Under the pieces are notes generated by a model. That model had not been told where the DNA came from, ran no database searches, and worked only from the letters and a program-made list of their open reading frames with translations. This document shows positions 24,812 to 33,866 of a stretch of DNA of 41,647 bases, piece after piece. Source of the stretch: Orenia metallireducens (GTDB taxonomy: Bacteria; Bacillota; Halanaerobiia; Halobacteroidales; Halobacteroidaceae); the NCBI RefSeq assembly GCF_003001995.1, contig NZ_PVNB01000034.1, positions 1-41,647 of the forward strand, written 5' to 3'. Positions within the stretch are counted from its first letter, which is position 1; every line of letters starts with the position of its first letter. Position numbers and translations under genes: made by a program.

Positions 24812-27622
24812 CTATAAACCTTTAGCAAGCTCTTTAACAGTATTTTTAGAGATAGCCTTGTCATAGATACGTAAATCATCGATCATACCTTTAAATGGAG
24901 CATCCCACCAGTTAACAGCTAAAGCAAATTTGGTATCATCTCCACTAAAGACCTTAGGAAAACCTCTACCAGAGAATTCCTGGCTACCATTTATATAAAC
25001 CTTAGCTTCACCATTCTTTACAGTAATTGCTACATGACTCCATTTATCAGTATCAATCTGCATACCAGCAGCAGCATCATACCACTTTGTTCCAGACCAC
25101 AGCATAGTATCTCCTGTAGGACCATTTGGTACAATACTGATCCATTGCTCCTGAGTTTGAGCACCAAAGAAAGTCGTCACATACTGTTTAATCTCTTTAG
25201 GATTTAACCAGAGTGAAACACTATAGCTATTATCAGTAATCAATCCATCTGGTAAACGAATACCTGATTTACCATCAAATACAGCAGCGTGATCAATTAC
25301 ACCATCACTGTAAGTAATTGTACCACTACCTTTAGCATCAATAGTATTTCCAACAACATTACCTGCTGCAAAGCTACCAATTGTATCTTCTAAACTCTCA
25401 TTAAATGTATAGTGTGCTATTAAGCCACCCTCTATATCTACATTAATATCCTCACTAACATCATTTTTGGCTGTTTCATCTTCAGAGGATATATCACCTA
25501 CAGCCTCAGTTCCCCAAATAGAGATACCTTCATTAGATAAAGCACTGAAGGTCATTACATTCTTTTTAAGTCCTCTATCCCATTGCTTTAAGAAGACTCC
25601 ATGGTAAGTTGCACCGTCAATAGTTAGATCAACTGTATAATCACCTGTCAGCTGCCAAGTCCCTGCAACTGCTCCAGAGATAGTTCCATCTGCAGCCAAT
25701 TTGATATTCTCTGATAGATTTATATCTCCACCAGGATTTCCAAAGGTTGCTTGGATATCGTGTCCATGATTTACATATTGATAGATTCCTGTTACCTCTT
25801 CTTTAGAGTATTTAGCAACAGTTTCTCCTTTATAGCTCTGTGGAGTAATTACAGGCCATCCTTTAGAGTTAATTAACATTTGATGGACTCTAACCTGATG
25901 GATTCCACCTTGACCTGGGTAACGGGTGTGGAAGATAACATACATCTTGCCAGTCTCTTCATCATAATAAGCTGAGTTATGTCCAGGAGAAAGATAACCT
26001 AGCTTTGACTCAACAAAGGCAAAGTTACCAATCATTTTTGCCCCATAAGGCTCAGCATTAGCCCAATTACTTCCATCCACATTTATAAGATCTGCCATAT
26101 CATTTCCTTGAGGATCGAAGTATGGTCCATCTGGATTCTTAGAACGAGCCACTCGGATATTATATCCACCATCTGGAGCTAAGGTACCAAAGGAAAGGAA
26201 TAGATAATAGTATTCAGTCTTTGGATTATAAAGAATATAAGATCCTTCCATAGGATTATGATTTCCACCTGTGATTCTCTTACCATAAGTATTATCTGAT
26301 TTTGGATATCCAGTTTCAGGATCCATTTCTAGCATAAAGATTCCACCTGCATAAGATCCATAAAGCATCCATAGCTTACCTTCAGCATCGAAGAAGACAT
26401 GAGGATCAATTGCATTTGGATGAATATTAGGATCATGAGAAACTCCCTCTACGTTTATTTCTCCTTCATTATAGGACTTAATTATCATCCTATCATATTT
26501 ATAAGGTCCTTCAATATCATCAGCAACAGCTAACCCGATAGCTGATCTTGTTGCACCCCAAGCACTAGAGCTAAAATATAGATAATATTTGCCATTGAGC
26601 TTGATAGGACTTTTAGCCCAAGTACTTACAGCATCCTCTGGATCTGGCCATTCTAAAGCCTCTTTTAGTTCTTTAGTTGGATTAGGAATAATAGGATTAT
26701 CTGGAGTAAAACCATTCCCTATTGCTGTCCAACTAATTAAATCCTCAGACTTAGCTGCACCCAAATGAGAACCGAAGATATAGTAGGTACCATCTTCTTC
26801 GATTATCATCGGATCATGGACAGATACACTATTAGGATCTATTGGTACTATAACCTCATCTGGTACTTCTAACTCAGCTGCTCCTTCAGCAAGCTTAGCT
26901 ATCTTATCTGCTGAAATAGCTTCATCATAAATACGTAAGTCATCTATCATCCCTTCAAAAGGTTTATCCCAATAGTTAACTCCTAAAGCAAAGACAGCTT
27001 CTTTGTTAGTAAAGAGATCAGGAAAATCTTTTCCTGCAAATTGCTCTTGACCATTTAAATAGACCTTCATTTTACCATTATCTACTGTGAAGGCTACATG
27101 AGTCCATTGCTCTGTTGGAATTGTTAGATTAGTTGCTGCATCATACCAATTCTCCCCAGACCAGATCATTGTACGTCCTGCTGGTCCTTGTGGTACTAGA
27201 CTAATCCATTGGCTTGATGCATCATCTGCTGGTACTGCTCCAAAAAAGGTAGTCGTATAATCTGTAATCTCCTTTGGATTTAGCCAGATAGATACACTAT
27301 AGCTATTATCTCTAATCAATCCATCTGCTAAACGAAGACCTGATTGACCATCAAATACAGCAGCTTGACCTTTAATTCCATCATCATAAGTAATTGAGCC
27401 ACCGCTATTATCAATACGATCTCCAGTAACTTTCCCTTCTACGAAATTATTAGTTTTATCCTCTAAATTACCATCAAAAGTAAAGTGAGCTATTAATCCT
27501 CCTCCAGCTTCTGTTTCTACTGGAGCTGATGACATAGCTTCTACATTTATGGAAAAAGCAATAGAGAATGATAATAGACATAGTAATATGGATAATAAAT
27601 CTATATTTAATCTTTTTTTCAC
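24812..27622 (-). CDS. secreted LamG-GH43-LamG arabinanase (GH43-A), first gene of the array
   Basis: 936 residues: signal peptide 1-29 (ending INVEA), LamG about 42-250, GH43 about 265-620, C-terminal beta-barrel about 625-708, an acidic linker, and a second LamG about 731-936. The triad is Asp270 (VHDP), Asp406 (AIDPH) and Glu459 (PMEG), and His548 in SPGHNS matches the conserved His near the metal in Abn2-type enzymes. Like GH43-D it has STWAKS in place of WAPD. The GTG start follows GGGAGG. It is the lead gene of the second regulated unit: two operators and a -10 box lie about 290 bases upstream, and a strong terminator-like hairpin stands just before the ribosome binding site. Confidence 0.93.
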   Translation of the reverse strand: MKKRLNIDLLSILLCLLSFSIAFSINVEAMSSAPVETEAGGGLIAHFTFDGNLEDKTNNFVEGKVTGDRIDNSGGSITYDDGIKGQAAVFDGQSGLRLADGLIRDNSYSVSIWLNPKEITDYTTTFFGAVPADDASSQWISLVPQGPAGRTMIWSGENWYDAATNLTIPTEQWTHVAFTVDNGKMKVYLNGQEQFAGKDFPDLFTNKEAVFALGVNYWDKPFEGMIDDLRIYDEAISADKIAKLAEGAAELEVPDEVIVPIDPNSVSVHDPMIIEEDGTYYIFGSHLGAAKSEDLISWTAIGNGFTPDNPIIPNPTKELKEALEWPDPEDAVSTWAKSPIKLNGKYYLYFSSSAWGATRSAIGLAVADDIEGPYKYDRMIIKSYNEGEINVEGVSHDPNIHPNAIDPHVFFDAEGKLWMLYGSYAGGIFMLEMDPETGYPKSDNTYGKRITGGNHNPMEGSYILYNPKTEYYYLFLSFGTLAPDGGYNIRVARSKNPDGPYFDPQGNDMADLINVDGSNWANAEPYGAKMIGNFAFVESKLGYLSPGHNSAYYDEETGKMYVIFHTRYPGQGGIHQVRVHQMLINSKGWPVITPQSYKGETVAKYSKEEVTGIYQYVNHGHDIQATFGNPGGDINLSENIKLAADGTISGAVAGTWQLTGDYTVDLTIDGATYHGVFLKQWDRGLKKNVMTFSALSNEGISIWGTEAVGDISSEDETAKNDVSEDINVDIEGGLIAHYTFNESLEDTIGSFAAGNVVGNTIDAKGSGTITYSDGVIDHAAVFDGKSGIRLPDGLITDNSYSVSLWLNPKEIKQYVTTFFGAQTQEQWISIVPNGPTGDTMLWSGTKWYDAAAGMQIDTDKWSHVAITVKNGEAKVYINGSQEFSGRGFPKVFSGDDTKFALAVNWWDAPFKGMIDDLRIYDKAISKNTVKELAKGL

Positions 27623-27646
27623 ATAAATTACCTCCCTTATTAAAAA

Positions 27647-27697
27647 AAGCCTATTTCATATAATCATTTAAGAGCTAATGATATTGATAATAGGCTT
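27647..27697 (-). terminator. leader terminator-like hairpin just upstream of GH43-A
   Basis: AAGCCTATT/AATAGGCTT form the outer stem, with an imperfect inner stem (TCATATAATCATT/TAATGATATTGA). On the minus strand a run of seven T follows at once, then the GGGAGG of GH43-A. Since the promoter lies about 220 bases before it and no gene is between, it is placed to stop transcription before the array starts. Confidence 0.65.
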
Positions 27698-27890
27698 ATA
27701 GGTTTATAGTGTTATACCTTATTTAATTGTCTTTAATCTGTAATGAAACAAATTGAAAGTTAAAAACTAACTCAAATAATTAAGAAAGATTTCTTTTAAA
27801 TTCATAATATTCGCAAAATTATTTAAAATCTATTTATAACTTATATAAAACCTGTAGAAACTGCTATATATTTTCAAATATTGGAATGTT

Positions 27891-27906
27891 TTCTAACCGA
27901 TTAGAA
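27891..27906. promoter_or_regulatory. LacI-type operator, GH43 array, downstream site
   Basis: TTCTAACCGATTAGAA is an exact consensus copy. It begins about 13 bases past the -10 box, where a bound repressor would block escape of polymerase. Confidence 0.88.
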
Positions 27907-27918
27907 CCTTATTAAAAT

Positions 27919-27948
27919 ATTATAGAACTTATTCTAATCGGTTAAGAA
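27919..27948 (-). promoter_or_regulatory. promoter and upstream operator of the GH43 array
   Basis: A TATAAT box lies at 27924-27919 on the minus strand. The imperfect operator TTCTTAACCGATTAGAA (27948-27932) covers the place of the -35 box, which is itself weak. The -10 is thus bracketed by two operators, a classic repression layout. Confidence 0.7.
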
Positions 27949-27955
27949 ATCTATC

Positions 27956-27975
27956 AAATCAGATTAATCTGATTT
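27956..27975 (-). terminator. short palindrome after the intracellular GH51 gene
   Basis: A perfect 20-base palindrome, AAATCAGATTAATCTGATTT, begins six bases beyond the stop of the GH51 gene. It lacks a good T-run and is a possible weak terminator of the importer operon. Confidence 0.4.
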
Positions 27976-27981
27976 ATTTAA

Positions 27982-29463
27982 TTAAGATAATGTCAATAAA
28001 ACTACTGATTTTGAAGGTAATACAGCTTCAACTCCACAATCAGTTAACTTCGCATTTGTAAATTCAGCAGGTTTAACTACTTCTGGATTTTCAAAAGTAT
28101 TATGAGCATCTATTGTATCTGCAGTTAACACTCTTCCACTTACATTAGATAGATTAAGTTCAGCTGCAATCAAGTTAATATCAACCTTAATATCTTTATT
28201 AGGATTTAAGTTACAAAGAGTAATATTGACATTCCCTTCAGCATCTCTAGAAGCAGTTATACTAACTGCTGGTATCTTCTCTTCACCATACTCATAGTCT
28301 TCACATTCTAAATCTAAAGCTAATAAAGTAGCATCTTGATGAACTTTATTCATTTCAAAGACATGATAAGTTGGAGTTAAGATCATCTGCTCTTCATCAG
28401 TTAAGATCATAGCTTGTAGTACATTAACTGTTTGGGCAATATTCGCCATCTGTACTCGATCACAATGATCATGGAATATATTGAAAGTTACACCAGCGAT
28501 TAAAGCATCGCGGATTGTATTTTGTTGATATAAGAATCCTGGGTTTGTTCCCTCTTCAACTTGGTACCATCCACCCCACTCATCTACAATTAAAGCTACT
28601 TTCTTTTCAGGATCATACTTATCCATGATTGTAGTATGTCTCTCGATCAATTCATTCATGTATAATGTCTTTTGCATAGTTTCAAACCATTCATCCTCTT
28701 CATATCCTGTAGCTTTCTTTTTGTTCTCCCAACCACCTGGATGAACATAGTAGTGTAAGCTTAAACCACTCATGAAGTCCTTAGCTTCTCTCATTAAAAC
28801 CTCAGTCCAATTATAGTCATCGATATTTGCTCCACCAGCAATCTTATAAAGCTTATTATCACCATAATCACGAGCAAAGGTTTGGTAACGACGGTACAGA
28901 TCAGCATAATACTCAGGGCGCATAAATCCTCCCCATCCCCAGTTCTCATTACCGATACCAAAATAAGTTAAATCCCAAGGCTCTTCTCTTCCATTCTCTT
29001 TTCTCCAATCAGCCATAGGTGATTTACCATCAAAGGTCATATATTCTACCCATTGCTGCATCTCTTGTACAGTACCACTAGCTACGTTACCGCAGATATA
29101 TGGTTCTGTTTCAAGTTGATCACATAAGTCAAAGAATTCATGGGTTCCAAAGTGATTGTTCTCTACTACTCCGCCCCATAAAGTATTGATTACCTTAGGA
29201 CGGTCTTCTCTTGGTCCAATCCCATCTTTCCAATGATATTCACTAGCAAAGCATCCTCCTGGCCATCTAAGAACAGGAATATCGATATTTTTTAAAGCCT
29301 CAACTACATCATTTCTAATCCCTCTAGTATTTGGAATATCAGAATCTTCACCAACCCAGATTCCTTTATAAACACATCTTCCTAAATGTTCTGCAAAGTG
29401 ACCATAAATATTCTTATTAATCTTTCCTTTTTTAACATCTAAATTTAAAAATGCTTTATTCAT
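27982..29463 (-). CDS. abfA: intracellular GH51 alpha-N-arabinofuranosidase
   Basis: About 493 residues, the normal length of bacterial AbfA, with no signal peptide. The opening ([17 protein letters not shown]) and the [13 protein letters not shown] stretch are hallmarks of the family. The acid/base is Glu173 in GIGNENWG and the nucleophile Glu295 in IVDEWGGW. It releases L-arabinose from the non-reducing ends of imported arabino-oligosaccharides. The ATG at 29463 has AAGGTGG nine bases upstream; a TTG two codons earlier is too close to it. It lies 45 bases behind the second ATPase gene of the importer and is the last gene of that unit, which ties the importer to arabinose-containing oligomers. 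Confidence 0.95.
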   Translation of the reverse strand: MNKAFLNLDVKKGKINKNIYGHFAEHLGRCVYKGIWVGEDSDIPNTRGIRNDVVEALKNIDIPVLRWPGGCFASEYHWKDGIGPREDRPKVINTLWGGVVENNHFGTHEFFDLCDQLETEPYICGNVASGTVQEMQQWVEYMTFDGKSPMADWRKENGREEPWDLTYFGIGNENWGWGGFMRPEYYADLYRRYQTFARDYGDNKLYKIAGGANIDDYNWTEVLMREAKDFMSGLSLHYYVHPGGWENKKKATGYEEDEWFETMQKTLYMNELIERHTTIMDKYDPEKKVALIVDEWGGWYQVEEGTNPGFLYQQNTIRDALIAGVTFNIFHDHCDRVQMANIAQTVNVLQAMILTDEEQMILTPTYHVFEMNKVHQDATLLALDLECEDYEYGEEKIPAVSITASRDAEGNVNITLCNLNPNKDIKVDINLIAAELNLSNVSGRVLTADTIDAHNTFENPEVVKPAEFTNAKLTDCGVEAVLPSKSVVLLTLS

Positions 29464-29508
29464 AATCAATAACCACCTTCCAACTTTTAATAAAATTTAT
29501 TAGAATTT

Positions 29509-30594
29509 TTATTTATTATCTTCATCTTTCTTATTATCATCCACCTTATCATCATCTTCCATCTTCTTGATAAGGTCATCATATCCGTACAACCTCAACT
29601 CTTTAGCAAAATGGCATGCAACATAATGTTCAGAATCTTCATCCATTTTCCTCAATGGAGGTTCTTCATTTCTACAAATATCATAAGCATATGGACATCT
29701 AGGAGCCAAATTACATCCCTTTGGCGGATTAGATGGGTCTGGTACTGATCCTTCTAGTCTAACCCTCTTCTTCTTAGATCTAGGATCTCCCTCAGGTATA
29801 GAACCTAATAATGCCTCAGTATAAGGGTGAAGAGGTTTTTGATAAAGATCATCTGATTTAGCAATCTCCACAATCTTGCCAAGGTACATAACTATAACTC
29901 TATCACTAATATGTTCTACTACACCCAAGTTGTGAGCTATAAATAGATAAGTCAACCCTAGCTCTTTCTGCAAATCAGATAATAAATTTAGAACCTGAGC
30001 TTGAACCGAAACATCTAAAGCTGAAACCGGTTCATCACAGACGATAATCTTAGGATTTAGTGCAAGAGCACGAGCAATTCCAATTCTCTGTTTCTGACCA
30101 CCACTAAACTCATGAGGGTAACGATTCATTTGATAATCGCTTAATCCTACTCTTCTTAATAATTGCCTTACCCTTTCAGTTCTTTCTGCTTTAGTACCAA
30201 TCTTTTGGACCCGTAAAGGCTCAGCAACTATATCACGAACTGACATTCTAGGATTAAGGGAAGAACTTGGATCCTGAAAAATCATCTGAATATCTCTTCT
30301 AAGCTCATTTAAGGTAGCATCATCTGCTGTTAGAATATCGATTACTTCACCATCAGCTTTGTAATACTTCACACTACCAGCAGTAGGAGTAGTCAATTTC
30401 AAAAGGCAGGCACCAGTTGTAGATTTCCCACAACCACTCTCTCCTACTATTCCAATTGTTTCTCCTCTTTTAACACTAAAGCTTACACCATCTACTGCTT
30501 TTACATTCCCCACAACCTTCTTCAAAAGACCTTTCTTAATAGGAAAGTACTTCTTTAGATTTTCAACTTCGAGTATTATATCATTATTCTTCAT
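29509..30594 (-). CDS. Opp/Dpp-type ABC transporter ATPase, second subunit (DppF/OppF-like)
   Basis: 361 residues. Walker A is GESGCGKST, the signature FSGGQKQR, and Walker B IIVCDEPVSALD. The oligopeptide/dipeptide-type C-terminal extension (HPYTEALLGSIPEGDP) carries the cysteine motif CNLAPRCPYAYDIC...C, known in some relatives to hold an iron-sulfur cluster. The C-terminus is a lysine/aspartate-rich tail. The start overlaps the end of the previous ATPase gene by 11 bases, so the two are translationally coupled. It works as a heterodimer with that protein on the inner face of the membrane. Confidence 0.93.
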   Translation of the reverse strand: MKNNDIILEVENLKKYFPIKKGLLKKVVGNVKAVDGVSFSVKRGETIGIVGESGCGKSTTGACLLKLTTPTAGSVKYYKADGEVIDILTADDATLNELRRDIQMIFQDPSSSLNPRMSVRDIVAEPLRVQKIGTKAERTERVRQLLRRVGLSDYQMNRYPHEFSGGQKQRIGIARALALNPKIIVCDEPVSALDVSVQAQVLNLLSDLQKELGLTYLFIAHNLGVVEHISDRVIVMYLGKIVEIAKSDDLYQKPLHPYTEALLGSIPEGDPRSKKKRVRLEGSVPDPSNPPKGCNLAPRCPYAYDICRNEEPPLRKMDEDSEHYVACHFAKELRLYGYDDLIKKMEDDDKVDDNKKDEDNK

Positions 30595-31600
30595 TCATAC
30601 TACCCCCTTCCTTTTCAGAAAGCCAACATTTTACTGAATGCTCTTCATTTATGTCAAATGTTGGAGGCATCTTCTCTCTACAAATATCCATCGCGTGTGG
30701 ACAACGAGGAGCAAAATAGCACCCCTTAGGGAGCTCAGTAAGATTAGGAACAGTACCTTCGATTGGAACTAACTCTTCTTTATTTCCTATCTTTGGTATA
30801 GAACTCAATAACCCCTTAGTATAAGGATGCTTAGGATTATAAAAAATTTCATCTACACTTGCTGTCTCTACTACCTTTCCTGTATACATAACCATTACCC
30901 TATCAGCAATCTCACCAATTACATCAAGGTCATGGGTAATAAACATAATGGCAGTATTAAATTCATCCTGTAAGTCTTGCATCAAATCAAGAATCTGAGC
31001 TTCTACAGTTACATCTAAGGCTGTAGTTGGCTCATCAGCAATTAAGAACTTCGGATTACAAGATAACGCCATTGCAATCATTGCTCTTTGACGCATTCCA
31101 CCACTTAATTCAAAGGGATATTCATCAACCCGCTTCTCTGGAGCAGGAATCCCCACCTTTCTAATCATTTCAATAGCTATCTCTCTAGCCTCTTCCTTGC
31201 TTACACCTTGATGTAAACGAACAGCCTCTATAATTTGAGAACCAATTGTATAAACTGGATTCAATGATGTCATCGGCTCTTGGAAGATCATCGCCATCTC
31301 ATTTCCACGCAGACTTCTCATCTCTTTACTACGCGGAGAAAGTGAAGTAATGTCAACAACCTCATCTAAACCATAATACTTAATGCTACTTCCAGGTTCA
31401 AGCTTGCCCTTTGGCTTAGGAACTAGGTTCATAATTGATTTAGATGTCATACTCTTACCACAACCACTCTCTCCAACTACTCCTAGGGTCTCACCTTCAT
31501 AGATTTCAAAATCAACATCATCAACGGCCTTAACTACACCTTCATGGGTATAAAAATAGGTTCTTAGGTTTTTAACCTCTAATATCTTCTTTTTATCCAT
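30584..31600 (-). CDS. Opp/Dpp-type ABC transporter ATPase, first subunit (DppD/OppD-like)
   Basis: 338 residues from the ATG at 31600, which has GGGGAG about nine bases upstream; a GTG six codons earlier is in frame but would place the ribosome site inside the gene. Walker A is GESGCGKSM, the signature ELSGGMRQR, and Walker B FLIADEPTTALD. The family C-terminal extension HPYTKGLLSSIP is followed by CYFAPRCPHAMDIC. It pairs with the ATPase encoded behind it to power the two permeases. Confidence 0.93.
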   Translation of the reverse strand: MDKKKILEVKNLRTYFYTHEGVVKAVDDVDFEIYEGETLGVVGESGCGKSMTSKSIMNLVPKPKGKLEPGSSIKYYGLDEVVDITSLSPRSKEMRSLRGNEMAMIFQEPMTSLNPVYTIGSQIIEAVRLHQGVSKEEAREIAIEMIRKVGIPAPEKRVDEYPFELSGGMRQRAMIAMALSCNPKFLIADEPTTALDVTVEAQILDLMQDLQDEFNTAIMFITHDLDVIGEIADRVMVMYTGKVVETASVDEIFYNPKHPYTKGLLSSIPKIGNKEELVPIEGTVPNLTELPKGCYFAPRCPHAMDICREKMPPTFDINEEHSVKCWLSEKEGGSMNEE

Positions 31601-31632
31601 AATTCTAACTCCCCTCACTTTCTACACAAGGT

Positions 31633-32766
31633 TTAATGATAAGGATCTGCTGCATCTCTTACCCCATCTCCTACAAAGTTAAATGCTAAAACTGTAACTA
31701 TTATAAAGCCTGCTGGTATAAAGAGCCAAGGATAGTCAGCTAAAGCTCTTATATTCTGAGCATCCATCAACAATACTCCCCAACTGATAGCAGGTGGACG
31801 AAGACCAAGACCTAGGAAACTTAAAGTTGTTTCACCTAAAATCATTGCAGGTATTGCCATAGTAACATTTACCAGAATAAAGCTCATACAATTTGGCAAT
31901 AGATGCCTAAAAATAATTGTACCTCCTTTGGCTCCAAAAGAGTGAGCAGCTTTAACAAAATCCTCTTCTTTAAGAGCAAAAACCTGTCCTCTGATTGTAC
32001 GAGCCAAACCTGTCCATCCTATAATCGATAGAATTAATGTAATAGCAAAATAAGTTTGAAGTACCGACCAATCTGGAGGAAGTGCTGCTGATAAAGCTAA
32101 CCAGAAAGGAATTGGTGGAATAGACATTATAAATTCAATTATTCGCTGTATGATATTATCAATTGTCCCTCCAAAATAACCTGATATACCTCCAATCATA
32201 AGTCCTAAAGCAAGAGTAATAGCAACCCCAACAAAACCAACTGATAAGGAGATCCTAGCACCATATAAAGTACGAGAGAACAAATCTCTTCCTAAACCAT
32301 CAGTTCCAAATAAGAACATAGCACCTTCATCAACACCTAAAAGATGAATATTAGTTTTAAATAGTCCTAATAATTTATAAGGATGTCCTTTAGTAAAAAA
32401 TTTCACTGAATGTTTTTTACTTTCATCTATTTTATAAATCTTAGCTAAAGTTAATGGGTCACGCTCGCCTTTAAGCCCATAAACAAAGGGTTTTTGTAAA
32501 CCATCTTCTCCTATAATATGGATTCGTTGTGGAGCAACATTTGTGTACTCAGTAAAACGTTGATTAGGATCATAAGTTGAAAGAAAGCCAGCAAATATCG
32601 CAGATAGATACAATAAGATTAAAAATCCCATTGAAAACATTGCAACCTTATGCTTTTTAAAGTCACGCCAGATAAGTTCAAATTGCGAAGCTGGCTTCTT
32701 ACGCTCAAGATCAGTATTATCTACTGAAACATCTTCATTTATTTTAATATTACTTTCATTTTCCAT
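31633..32766 (-). CDS. Opp/Dpp-type ABC transporter permease (DppC-like)
   Basis: 377 residues with an N-terminal cytoplasmic tail, TM1 at about 40-60 and five further membrane segments from about 165. The cytoplasmic loop KAAHSFGAKGGTIIFRHLLPN is the ATPase-contacting EAA motif. It is longer than the usual 300 or so because of an extracytoplasmic insertion of about 100 residues after TM1, a form I associate with saccharide-type members of this family. It lies 13 bases behind the other permease gene. With that protein it forms the membrane channel. Confidence 0.92.
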   Translation of the reverse strand: MENESNIKINEDVSVDNTDLERKKPASQFELIWRDFKKHKVAMFSMGFLILLYLSAIFAGFLSTYDPNQRFTEYTNVAPQRIHIIGEDGLQKPFVYGLKGERDPLTLAKIYKIDESKKHSVKFFTKGHPYKLLGLFKTNIHLLGVDEGAMFLFGTDGLGRDLFSRTLYGARISLSVGFVGVAITLALGLMIGGISGYFGGTIDNIIQRIIEFIMSIPPIPFWLALSAALPPDWSVLQTYFAITLILSIIGWTGLARTIRGQVFALKEEDFVKAAHSFGAKGGTIIFRHLLPNCMSFILVNVTMAIPAMILGETTLSFLGLGLRPPAISWGVLLMDAQNIRALADYPWLFIPAGFIIVTVLAFNFVGDGVRDAADPYH

Positions 32767-32779
32767 ATACTACAACCTC

Positions 32780-33763
32780 CTATTCATAACGGATTCGAGG
32801 ATCAACTATCGCTAATAGAATATCTGAAATTAAAGTTCCGATAATGGTTAAGGAACTCAATAGCATCATAATTGTACCTGCTAAATACATATCCTGAGTT
32901 TTAAGTGCATCAAGAAGCTTTGGACCAAGAGTTGGTAATCCCAATACAATTCCAGCAAGGGTTCCTCCAGAAATAAGCCCTGGTAACATCCATCCGATTG
33001 TACTAACAAAGGGATTGATAGCTATTCTAGCCACATGCTTTACAATAACAATATATTCAGATAAACCTTTTGCTCTTGCTGTTTGAACATAAGCTTTACG
33101 TAATTCATCTAGCATCTGCCCTCTCATAATACGGATAAGTCCAGCCATACCTCCTGTTCCTACTACAACAACGGGTACCCAAAGATGCTTTAACATATCG
33201 ATAAATTTACCGAAGCTCCAAGGTTCTCCCATGTATTCCATTGAAAAAAGACCACTAAGATCTGCTCCGAAAAATTTAACACCTATAAACATTAAGAATA
33301 ATGCCAATAAGAAATTAGGTATTGCTACCCCTATAAAACCAATAAAGGTAAAGACATAGTCAAAGACAGAATATTGGCGTACTGCTGAATAAATACCTAT
33401 CGGAACGGCTAAACTCCAAGTAAATAAAACAGTTGCTAAAGAAAGTAAGATTGTAAACCCTATTCTCTCTTTAATTATCTTTGCAACTGGTTGCTGAGCT
33501 TTAAAGGACATTCCAAAATCTCCACGGGGAAAACCACTAATCCATTTAAAGTATTGAACATAAGTTGGTTGACCTAAGCCATAACGCTGCTTAATAGCCT
33601 CAACTCTATCTTGTGTTACTTCCCCACCTAATCTTTGCTGTTCTGCTATATAAGTCTCTAAATAACTTCCAGGTGGTAACTTAATTACTATAAAAGTAAC
33701 AATAGAGATTGCAATCAATAACGGAATTGCCATTAGACATCTTCTGATTATATAGTTTAACAA
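32780..33763 (-). CDS. Opp/Dpp-type ABC transporter permease (DppB-like)
   Basis: 327 residues, six membrane segments, beginning with the typical LNYIIRRCLMAIPLLIAIS. The EAA loop is AYVQTARAKGLSEYIVIVKH, and the C-terminus is DPRIRYE. It starts at TTG, with GGGAGGAGA at proper spacing. It is separated from the binding-protein gene by 103 bases containing a hairpin. Confidence 0.92.
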   Translation of the reverse strand: MLNYIIRRCLMAIPLLIAISIVTFIVIKLPPGSYLETYIAEQQRLGGEVTQDRVEAIKQRYGLGQPTYVQYFKWISGFPRGDFGMSFKAQQPVAKIIKERIGFTILLSLATVLFTWSLAVPIGIYSAVRQYSVFDYVFTFIGFIGVAIPNFLLALFLMFIGVKFFGADLSGLFSMEYMGEPWSFGKFIDMLKHLWVPVVVVGTGGMAGLIRIMRGQMLDELRKAYVQTARAKGLSEYIVIVKHVARIAINPFVSTIGWMLPGLISGGTLAGIVLGLPTLGPKLLDALKTQDMYLAGTIMMLLSSLTIIGTLISDILLAIVDPRIRYE

Positions 33764-33790
33764 TGAAATCTCCTCCCTATCATTTTCTAA

Positions 33791-33830
33791 AAATCACATT
33801 CATCCGACAGATGTCGAATGAATATGATTT
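33791..33830 (-). other. intercistronic hairpin between binding protein and permease genes
   Basis: A 19-pair stem with two mismatches (AAATCACATTCATCCGACA against its counterpart) and a two-base loop. Such hairpins behind binding-protein genes often protect the upstream message or terminate part of the transcripts, giving more binding protein than permease. Confidence 0.6.
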
Positions 33831-33866
33831 CTGAAATTATATTTTCTTAATCAACTTTTTTGTAGC

